The position numbers and the translations under genes are program-made. This document shows, piece by piece, positions 24,229-30,176 of a stretch of DNA of 30,176 nucleotides. The notes below the pieces were generated by a model, which searched no databases, had not been told where the DNA came from, and saw nothing but the letters and a program-made list of their open reading frames with translations. Origin of the DNA: an uncultured Blautia sp. (lineage in GTDB: Bacteria; Bacillota; Clostridia; Lachnospirales; Lachnospiraceae). The stretch is taken from assembly GCF_937880195.1 (NCBI RefSeq), contig NZ_CALFLA010000087.1:1-30176 (forward strand), written 5' to 3'. Every line of letters begins with the position of its first letter. The stretch's first letter is position 1.

Positions 24229-27200
24229 TCAGGCAACTCCATGTGCTTCCAGCCAGTCCAGAAGAACTATTTTACCTTTTTTCTTTGCATGTGCCATATG
24301 GTTAAACTGCATAATTGTAAGAACAGTGAACACAACTGCCAGCACGACCAGTACGATCACTGAAGTTCTGATACTTTCTCCCCCTGCGATTGTACTTCGG
24401 AATGCATTTACCGTGTAGGTGAACGGAAGATATGCATGAATTTTGGATACAAACTCCGGAGAAATCTCCACCGGATATGTTCCCGCCGAACCTGCCAGCT
24501 GCACTACCATAAAGGCCAGCATCAGGAAACTTCCTACCTTGCCAAAGGTTATATTGAAGAAATACATAATTGATGTAAATGCTACGGCAGACAGGCAGGA
24601 AAACAATACCGTCTTCATCATTTCTGCCGGAGTAAAGCCATCTATCAAATGAAGAAGTACAATCAGAAGCACACCCTGGAGAATTGCCACCGGATAAAGC
24701 ACAGAGGCCTTACTTGCCCACCATGCAAATCCTGATTTCAGTTTTCCCTTATATTCTGTCAAAGGATACATAAGACAGAAGGCAAGGCAGCCTACCCAAA
24801 GACCTACTGACATCATATAGGGCGCCATTGCATGACCGTTATTTTCAACAGTAGTCATCTGTATTCCATCGTCCTTAACCGGAGCTGCAAACATGCTTAT
24901 CGTATCATCGCTGGCTGTTGTTTCCTTTACTTTATCTGCACCGTCGCTAAGACTTGTTTTCAAAGTTTCCGATCCATCATCCAGCTTCGTCATTCCTTCT
25001 CCAAGTTCCTTTGAACCGTCATAAAGCTTTGAAGATCCATCCTGAATCTGACCTGCGCCATCTGCAAGCTGTTCCGCGCCGCTGTTTAATTTACTATTGT
25101 TGGAAACAAGCGTTTCTGTTCCTGTTTTTAGTTTTTCCGTACCTTCTGCAAGCTGAACTGCACCATCTGCAAGTGTTCCTGCGCCTTCTGCGAGCTGTCT
25201 CGTTCCACTTGTAAGGGCTTCATTATTACCTGCCAGGGTGCTTACTCCTCCCGTATATGTTTTCAGTCCGTTCCCCAGGGTCTTTATACCGGCTGAAAGT
25301 TTTTTTCCTCCGGCTGTAAGCTGGCTTACTCCTCCGGTCACCGTGCTTCCAGCTGCTTTCAGGCTTTCTGCACCTGATACCAGAGCGTCGTCATTTGCCG
25401 TAAGCTGGCTGAAGCCTTCATTTAAAGCCTTCACTCCTGCTGCTGCCTTTGGAAAATCCTTTGTTCCTGTTTCCAGCGTGCCAAGAGCCTCTGAAACCGA
25501 GTCTACACCGGCATCTACCTTCTGCGCACCTGTATAAAGCTGGCCAACTGCTGATGTTACCTGGCGGATAGGATCTGCGGAGATTTCCGGGATATTCTGG
25601 ATTCCTGCTTCCATACTCTGTGCACCTTCTGTCATTTTGGCTGCACCGGCCTTCATATCTCCTGACTTCGCACTTAAAGTGTCTGCGCCTGTCTTTAATC
25701 CGTTTGCTGCCGCACTTAATGTTCCGGCTGTTTCATTTAACCGGGTCTGCATACCGGAAATTTGCTGTGACGCTGCGTCTGCAATCTGCTGTGCCTGTGT
25801 TGTATACGCTGCGGCATCTATATTTTCTACATTATTAGAAATGCCATCCACACCGGACACTGGACCGACTGAATTTCCCAGTGCTCCGATCACATCGTTT
25901 AATGCTGCTGCAGATATCATTCCGTTTTCATCTGCAGAAGCCTGAATACTCTGAAGCGCTGCCTGGGCATTTGACATAGAAGCCTGCAGGGATGCAGTCT
26001 GCTGATTTGCTGCATTAATCTGTCCGTTTGCTGCCTCAATCTGAGCGTTTGCCGCATCAACCTGGCCTCTGGCTGCTTCCAGTTTCGAGTTTGCATCCTG
26101 GGCACACTGGCTGATAATACCGGAAGCTGCATTTACCGCATCCGAAATCGGCTGAGATGCACTCTGAAGCTGGGTCGCCACTGTCTGAATTCCTGCACCT
26201 GCCTGACTGATTACCCCCGAGGCCTGGGTCATTCCTTCTGCTGCCTGATTCATTCCGGCTGCTGCCTGAGTCATTCCAGCTCCCGCACTTTGCATTCCGC
26301 TTTTCGCACTGTTTAATCCGGCAACAAGTTTTTTAATATTTTCCGCTGCCATACTGTCTCCAAGAGACTGAAGCTGTCCATACAACTGTCCAAGACCTGC
26401 ACTGAGTGTTTTTGTTCCTGTTTTCAGAGTTCCTGAAACTGAACTGTTCAACTGGGAAATTCCGGCAGAAACCTGGCCGATATTCTGAAGAGCAGAAAGC
26501 TGATCTGCTCCTGCCGCTAACTGATCTGCTCCCTTGACATACTGAGTCACACCGTCTGCAAGGGAATTGGCCCCGCTTACATACTGTGTGGTTCCGTTTT
26601 TCAGGGAATCCAGGCCTTCCTTTAAAGTATCTGCCCCATCCTGAAGATCAGAAACACCGGCCGTAAGCTGTGCTGAATTTGCATCCAGCTTTGCCACTCC
26701 CTCTGTATACTCCTGCACACCCTGATTCAGGGTATTTACACCTTGCGTAAGCTCCGGAACTTTTGCTGTCAAGGTAGAAACTCCCTCATTCAGCTGTCCG
26801 GCTCCGCTGTCTGCCTGAACAACGCCGTCTGTGTATTCCTTCAATCCTTCTGTGAGAGTATTCGCGCCATCCTTAAAAGTCAATGTACTGTCAGCCAGCT
26901 TTTTCAGATTGTCTGTGATGGTCTGATTTCCTTTAGATGCTTCTTTAATTCCATCGTTTAGCTCTCCTGAACCCTCTGCCGCCTCCTGCATACCGTCCCC
27001 GACTTCTGTAATCTGGTCAAAAACGGTCTTTGTATAAGTTTCCGTTACCTGAGAAGCAACCTCGTCACGAATTTTTACAATAGCGCTTTCGCTCATTTTG
27101 GAAGCAATGTAGTTTGTTCCCGGATTTGTCTCATATTTCAGCTCCATTTTTTTCGGCTCATCATCCATAAGTGTAGACGCATTAGCTGAAAAATCCTCCG

Positions 27201-27519
27201 GAATGGTAATTACCATATAATATGTACCATTTTTCAGTCCCTGGCTGGCATCCTCACTGTCTACAAAATGAAAATCCAGAGAATCATTTTCTTTCAGGGC
27301 ATCCACCATATCGCTGCCCACACTTAATGTTTTTCCTTCATAGTCTACTGACTTGTCCTTGTTTACCACTGCTACCGGCAGATTATCCAGGCTCCCATAG
27401 GGATCCCACATAGATTTCAGAAACAAACCTGCATAAATAACCGGAATCACTATAATGGCTAAGACAACCACCACAAGCATCTTATTTTTCAGAAGACTCT
27501 TCCATTCACTTTTGATCAT
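24229..27519 (-). CDS. yhgE: YhgE/Pip-type membrane protein with long Leu/Gly heptad-repeat ectodomain
   Basis: The 1096-aa product has one N-terminal membrane segment (about 13-34), then the conserved WDPYGSLDNLPVAVVNKD of YhgE/Pip proteins. A long region (about 165-870) of seven-residue repeats of the form x-x-x-Leu-x-x-Gly follows (examples LADGVTQYVKGADQL, LTAGGKKLSAGIKTL), broken at about 400-560 by an Ala/Gln/Asn-rich stretch. At the C-terminus (about 905-1085) lie five or so hydrophobic segments of the ABC-2 permease type. Homologues include Lactococcus Pip (phage receptor) and the YhgE part of EsaA in type VII secretion, but no other type VII gene is in view. It is divergent from a TetR-like regulator, which likely controls it. 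Confidence 0.9.
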   Translation of the reverse strand: MIKSEWKSLLKNKMLVVVVLAIIVIPVIYAGLFLKSMWDPYGSLDNLPVAVVNKDKSVDYEGKTLSVGSDMVDALKENDSLDFHFVDSEDASQGLKNGTYYMVITIPEDFSANASTLMDDEPKKMELKYETNPGTNYIASKMSESAIVKIRDEVASQVTETYTKTVFDQITEVGDGMQEAAEGSGELNDGIKEASKGNQTITDNLKKLADSTLTFKDGANTLTEGLKEYTDGVVQADSGAGQLNEGVSTLTAKVPELTQGVNTLNQGVQEYTEGVAKLDANSAQLTAGVSDLQDGADTLKEGLDSLKNGTTQYVSGANSLADGVTQYVKGADQLAAGADQLSALQNIGQVSAGISQLNSSVSGTLKTGTKTLSAGLGQLYGQLQSLGDSMAAENIKKLVAGLNSAKSGMQSAGAGMTQAAAGMNQAAEGMTQASGVISQAGAGIQTVATQLQSASQPISDAVNAASGIISQCAQDANSKLEAARGQVDAANAQIEAANGQINAANQQTASLQASMSNAQAALQSIQASADENGMISAAALNDVIGALGNSVGPVSGVDGISNNVENIDAAAYTTQAQQIADAASQQISGMQTRLNETAGTLSAAANGLKTGADTLSAKSGDMKAGAAKMTEGAQSMEAGIQNIPEISADPIRQVTSAVGQLYTGAQKVDAGVDSVSEALGTLETGTKDFPKAAAGVKALNEGFSQLTANDDALVSGAESLKAAGSTVTGGVSQLTAGGKKLSAGIKTLGNGLKTYTGGVSTLAGNNEALTSGTRQLAEGAGTLADGAVQLAEGTEKLKTGTETLVSNNSKLNSGAEQLADGAGQIQDGSSKLYDGSKELGEGMTKLDDGSETLKTSLSDGADKVKETTASDDTISMFAAPVKDDGIQMTTVENNGHAMAPYMMSVGLWVGCLAFCLMYPLTEYKGKLKSGFAWWASKASVLYPVAILQGVLLIVLLHLIDGFTPAEMMKTVLFSCLSAVAFTSIMYFFNITFGKVGSFLMLAFMVVQLAGSAGTYPVEISPEFVSKIHAYLPFTYTVNAFRSTIAGGESIRTSVIVLVVLAVVFTVLTIMQFNHMAHAKKKGKIVLLDWLEAHGVA

Positions 27520-27611
27520 AGCGCATCCCTTTCCTGTGAAACTGAAACTTCTTGTTCTTTATGTAAACGAATCTGATAGTTTTCCTATCAGACTCTGTTA
27601 AACATATCTGT

Positions 27612-27781
27612 TTCTATTAAACCATGTTATTTCTATTAATCATATTTTATTCTAATAATAAACATTGTATTGCTTTTCTTTACAAATCGTATTATACTAA
27701 AAATGACTTAAATTACAAGCGACAATAAGAGATCGTATCATCTATTAATCGACATATTTATTTTATTTTGTCTATTAATAG
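27612..27781. promoter_or_regulatory. Repeated CTATTAA motifs in the yhgE-tetR gap, candidate operators
   Basis: TTCTATTAA occurs at 27612-27620 and 27631-27639, TCTAATAATA at 27651-27660, TCTATTAATCGACA at 27741-27754, and the perfect palindrome CTATTAATAG at 27772-27781, 6 bp ahead of the tetR -35. The gap 27520-27840 is otherwise very AT-rich and holds the two divergent promoters. Confidence 0.55.
27691..27718 (-). promoter_or_regulatory. Promoter of yhgE
   Basis: Minus strand -35 TTGTAA (27713-27718), 16-bp spacer, -10 TATAAT (27691-27696). The leader of about 165 nt contains three of the CTATTAA-like motifs. Confidence 0.7.
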
Positions 27782-27787
27782 TAAATT

Positions 27788-27816
27788 TTGACATTTTAAA
27801 CAAAATTCACTTTATT
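27788..27816 (+). promoter_or_regulatory. Promoter of the TetR-like gene
   Basis: -35 TTGACA (27788-27793), 17-bp spacer, -10 TTTATT (27811-27816). Good -35, weak -10, with the palindrome CTATTAATAG directly upstream. Confidence 0.6.
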
Positions 27817-27840
27817 TCATTGCAAAGATTGGAGGTTTTT

Positions 27841-28422
27841 ATGGCTGAAAAAGTTGATCGAAGAATCAGAAAAACAAAAATGCAGCTGAGACATGGGCTT
27901 GCAAGACTTATGCAGAAAAAAAGCATAAAAGAAATCACTGTAAAAGAACTGGTAGATGAAGTAGACATTAATCGCTCCACCTTTTATCTGCATTATACAG
28001 ATATCTGCCAGATGCTTGAAAAAATTGAAGAAGAGGCAATGGTAGATATTCGGGAAGCCATGGAAGGATGTCCTGACGACACTTCCCAAAGAGATCAGAT
28101 CAAACCATTTCTGGCCAGGTTTTTTTCTATTCTGGACAGCAACCGGGATCTTTCTATTGCTCTTTTAGGTCCCAACGGGGATATGGCTTTTGTAGAAAGG
28201 ATTGAGCATCTGATCGCAAACAAGTTCCTTGTAAGAAAAAATTTTTCACAGGACAGATATGAGGTCCGCTACGCCTATGCCTTCTGTCTAAACGGATGCA
28301 TAGGAATGATCAAGGCATGGCTTCTGAAAGCAGAGCATGAGTCTCCGGAAGCCATGGCAGAGCTGACCTATCATCTGATAGATAATACCACTCAGGAATA
28401 CCTGAAGGATTTTTCACTGTAA
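27841..28422 (+). CDS. TetR-like transcriptional regulator
   Basis: The 193-aa product starts at ATG 27841 with GGAGG 5 nt upstream; the frame is open 7 codons further, but without an RBS. N-terminal helix-turn-helix: RIRKTKMQLRHGLARLM, then ITVKELVDEVDINRSTFYLHY (the TetR recognition helix ends in STFYxHY). The C-terminal part resembles the TetR_C_8 / DhaS-like ligand domain, ending CIGMIKAWLLKAEHESPEAM. It is divergent from yhgE with shared upstream repeats; pairs of TetR-like regulators and YhgE proteins are common in Firmicutes. Likely repressor of yhgE and of itself. Confidence 0.92.
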   Translation: MAEKVDRRIRKTKMQLRHGLARLMQKKSIKEITVKELVDEVDINRSTFYLHYTDICQMLEKIEEEAMVDIREAMEGCPDDTSQRDQIKPFLARFFSILDSNRDLSIALLGPNGDMAFVERIEHLIANKFLVRKNFSQDRYEVRYAYAFCLNGCIGMIKAWLLKAEHESPEAMAELTYHLIDNTTQEYLKDFSL

Positions 28423-28445
28423 GATCATTTCCTTCTTTATAGACC

Positions 28446-28480
28446 AAAAGCTCCGGTATCAAAACCAGAGCTTTTCCTTT
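28446..28480. terminator. Bidirectional terminator between tetR and the GH30 remnant
   Basis: AAAAGCTC (28446-28453) pairs with GAGCTTTT (28468-28475), with an inner GGT/ACC pairing. T runs follow on both strands. Confidence 0.8.
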
Positions 28481-29187
28481 TATAGATTACTTATTTCACA
28501 GGTTGTAACAGATTGGGGCAGCAGCGTAAACTCTGCTGTTTTTTTATTGATCCTGAGATGGACCGGAAGCTGCTTTTCTGTTCTGTTCAGGCAGACCATT
28601 GCAATACTTCCGTCTTCTCTTTTGTAAGCTGTTGTTTCTATTTTATCTGTATATACAGAATGAGCAATACGGACGCTTCCAGGCCGGATAAAATGCGACA
28701 CATGATAAAAGCAGTCAAGGGTAGGCTGTGGAAGAAGTCTCTTCTTTTCTCTGTGGAAAAGATAAGACGCGTGGCAGAAGTTTCCCACATAGTTAGGGCC
28801 TCCTGTCTCGCCCAGACAGAGATTCCAGTCATGGAACATAGTCATTCCGTGGTTCAGATCTCCGATCAACTCATGAACAAGGAAAAATATTCCCTCCGTC
28901 ACATCATCAGAACGAAACTTACAGTATTCCAGACAGCTTTCTGAAAGGATCAGTTTAAGATTTGGATATTTTTTCCTTACAAGATCCATTTCCTCAAAAT
29001 GATCTCCGCTGTACCAGTGAAAAGCCATTCCTGTTACCATTTCTTCTGTCTCACTGTCAATGATTTCTGCCGCTCTCTCATAAAGACGCTCTTTATTGTG
29101 ATCCCAGAGATAAATTTCCACATTGGTCAGACCATGCTTCAAAAGCGCTGGGTACAAAGCGTTTTTCAGGAATTTCTTTTCCTCCTT
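28480..29187 (-). pseudogene. GH30 glycosidase remnant, C-terminal half only
   Basis: About 236 codons of clear glycoside hydrolase family 30 (glucosylceramidase-like) sequence: EEKKFLKNALYPALLKHGL, EIYLWDHNKERLYERA, TGMAFHWYSGDHFEEM, LILSESCLEY (the nucleophile Glu), NWNLCLGE-like DWNLCLGETGGPNYVG, HVSHFIRPGSVRI, then the beta-sandwich end ETTAYKREDGSIAMVCLNR. Family members are about 450 aa, so the N-terminal half, with the acid/base Glu, is missing. Upstream the frame has no ATG or GTG and meets TAA at 29206-29208; a TTG at 29157 is 23 nt from the AGGAGG at 29181-29186 and unlikely. Homology appears to start around 29187, next to a promoter-like AT-rich region, so a deletion is likely. Confidence 0.85.
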
Positions 29188-29263
29188 ATACGTATATCTT
29201 GTTTTTTATTTTATATTTGTACGTATATCTTATGATTATATATTAATTTATACGTTCATATCT
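29187..29263. promoter_or_regulatory. Three TACGT operator-like sites spaced 31 bp
   Basis: TACGTATATCTT at 29189-29200 and again at 29220-29231, and the variant TACGTTCATATCT at 29251-29263. Start-to-start spacing is 31 bp both times. The first lies in the perfect palindrome TATACGTATA (29187-29196). A minus-strand TTGGCA-17-TAATAT promoter candidate overlaps the third site. The neighbouring GntR/UTRA regulator is the likely binder. Confidence 0.65.
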
Positions 29264-29329
29264 GCCAATGATTTTTACCTTGTATTTTTTAATAAAATTC
29301 TCTCTTTGTTTTTGTGTAATTTGTCCAAT

Positions 29330-29361
29330 AAAGAAAAAAGGAATGCGCTTTTGCACATTCC
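29330..29361 (-). terminator. Terminator of the GntR-family gene
   Basis: Minus strand GGAATGTGC-AAAA-GCGCATTCC (one wobble), then TTTTTTCTTT. Confidence 0.92.
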
Positions 29362-29370
29362 CCATATAGC

Positions 29371-30087
29371 TTATAATTTTCTCTTTGCCAGATCCACAAA
29401 ACGAAACTTATCCGGCCTATGTCTGGATTCCGTATACTGAAACAACGTATTATTTTCCAGGTAGGTGTGGCACCTGACCACCACTACCATATCATAATCC
29501 TCCATGTCCAACAGCTCGTAATCCTCAGGAGTTGCTTTCTGTACTGTGATCTCCTTTACCGCATAGCTGATCTTCAGTCCCAGTTCTTCCTCCAGATATC
29601 GGTATACGGATTCCTTACATTCATTCAGAGGAAGACGAGAAACAACATCCCTTACAAAATAATCCTTGTCAAGGATCACTGCTTCTCCTTTTATCCTCCT
29701 TACCCGGATCAGCTTATATGCCTCGCCTTTCATATCCTGCTGAAAAATTTTGCGGATCATGTGGCTGTCCTGCAGGATATCCAGATCTACCACTTCTGTT
29801 TCAGCATGGGCGTCAGCCAGACGGTTGACCTCCTGAAAACTGGCAATCTCTGAAAGAGGAAAAGTATATCTCTGTTTTGGCATAACCAGGGAAGCTCTTC
29901 CCCGTCCTCTCTGGATATATCCGTTCTGCTCCAAAAGATTCAATGATTTTCTTACTGTATCACGAGATACCTGATACATCTCCATCATGGCGCTTTCTGT
30001 GGGAAGCCTGCCTCCTTCGGAAAATTCTCCCTTTTCGATTTTTTCCTTCCATTCTTTATATATGGCAACGTATTTGCTTTCTTTCAT
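29371..30087 (-). CDS. GntR-family regulator with UTRA domain (TreR-like)
   Basis: Sugar-responsive transcription factor of 238 aa. Winged helix-turn-helix at residues 1-70: GGRLPTESAMMEMYQVSRDT and VRKSLNLLEQNGYIQRGRGR. The UTRA effector domain spans about 85-235 (YKLIRVRRIKGEAVILDKDYF, TPEDYELLDM, FQYTESRHRPDKFRF), as in the trehalose repressor TreR and relatives, whose ligands are sugar phosphates. The start ATG has GGAG 7-8 nt upstream. The gene ends in a terminator; the GH30 remnant lies downstream behind the 31-bp-spaced sites. The trehalose role is not supported by any neighbour, so only the family is called. Confidence 0.93.
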   Translation of the reverse strand: MKESKYVAIYKEWKEKIEKGEFSEGGRLPTESAMMEMYQVSRDTVRKSLNLLEQNGYIQRGRGRASLVMPKQRYTFPLSEIASFQEVNRLADAHAETEVVDLDILQDSHMIRKIFQQDMKGEAYKLIRVRRIKGEAVILDKDYFVRDVVSRLPLNECKESVYRYLEEELGLKISYAVKEITVQKATPEDYELLDMEDYDMVVVVRCHTYLENNTLFQYTESRHRPDKFRFVDLAKRKL

Positions 30088-30107
30088 ATGTACTCCAACT
30101 TTTTAAA

Positions 30108-30137
30108 TCTGACAGCCTGATTTTCTGCCTGTGGGCT
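30108..30137. other. Short hairpin upstream of the GntR-family gene
   Basis: On the plus strand ACAGCC pairs with GGCTGT and is followed by TTTTTAT, a weak terminator-like shape in the region ahead of the GntR gene. No plus-strand gene ends here, so its role is unclear. Confidence 0.3.
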
Positions 30138-30176
30138 GTTTTTATAATTATAATCTCTGGTACTCTGTTTTTCAAC

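Noticed and set aside
25238..26132. Repetitive Pro/Ala-rich short frames inside yhgE
   Set aside because: They are other-frame readings of the heptad repeats, without start signals.
24229..27519. Part of a type VII secretion locus
   Set aside because: YhgE resembles part of EsaA, but no EsxA, EssB, EssC or LXG-type gene is present in the window; the neighbour is a TetR-like regulator.
1..30176. CRISPR arrays, tRNA and rRNA genes, insertion sequences
   Set aside because: No regular repeat-spacer pattern, cloverleaf-like sequence, rRNA motif or transposase frame was seen on either strand.

Overview
The window reads as chromosome of a low-to-mid GC Firmicute of class Clostridia, most likely Lachnospiraceae (Blautia-like). 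This rests on AGGAGG ribosome-binding sites, sigma-A promoters, a T-box ahead of ileS, YesM/YesN-type two-component genes, a GguA/GguB-type sugar ABC transporter and a gut-style sugar-acid locus. The genus is a guess. Almost everything lies on the minus strand. Only dacF (a D,D-carboxypeptidase), a polyferredoxin and a TetR-like regulator lie on the plus strand. I saw no rRNA, tRNA, CRISPR array, transposase or integrase.

Left part (1-4.9 kb): the first 597 codons of ileS run off the left edge. Its leader is an isoleucine T-box (specifier ATC) with a consensus promoter. Next comes a small toxin-antitoxin-like cassette, a 56-aa VbhA-type antitoxin followed by a Fic protein. It sits between two exact 21-bp direct repeats that include the stop codon of pepD (C69 dipeptidase), so it looks inserted at the pepD 3' end. 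The Fic frame is cut by an amber codon, followed by 55 more coding-like in-frame codons.

Sugar-sensing and uptake region (5.0-14.3 kb): genes in transcription order are a membrane-anchored sugar-binding sensor (XylFII-like), a YesM/LytS-type histidine kinase, a YesN-type AraC response regulator and a XylF-like lipoprotein. A terminator follows, then a second unit with a ChvE-like binding protein, GguA-like ATPase and GguB-like permease. The simplest reading is a three-component sensor that activates the adjacent monosaccharide transporter. An inverted repeat over the -35 position of the transporter promoter is a candidate regulator site.

Middle (14.4-24.2 kb): a sugar-diacid/glycerate locus (CdaR-type regulator, GntP-family permease, glycerate 2-kinase) with a CodY-like box and a 7-bp-arm inverted repeat in the cdaR-gntP gap. 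Then come dacF, overlapping tail to tail with a DEDDh exonuclease, a nucleoside hydrolase, an HtrA-type membrane serine protease and a polyferredoxin with four 4Fe-4S motifs.

Right part (24.2-30.2 kb): a very long YhgE/Pip-type membrane protein (1096 aa) with Leu/Gly heptad repeats is divergent from a TetR-like regulator. The gap between them is AT-rich and carries repeated CTATTAA motifs. Last is a GH30 glycosidase remnant that keeps the nucleophile half but has no start codon. Upstream of it are three TACGT-type sites spaced exactly 31 bp, and then a GntR/UTRA (TreR-like) regulator gene.

A recurring intergenic motif, T-rich then TTTATTAGGAA, follows three minus-strand terminators (about 1.86, 4.98 and 14.38 kb). 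At two of them it forms long inverted repeats.
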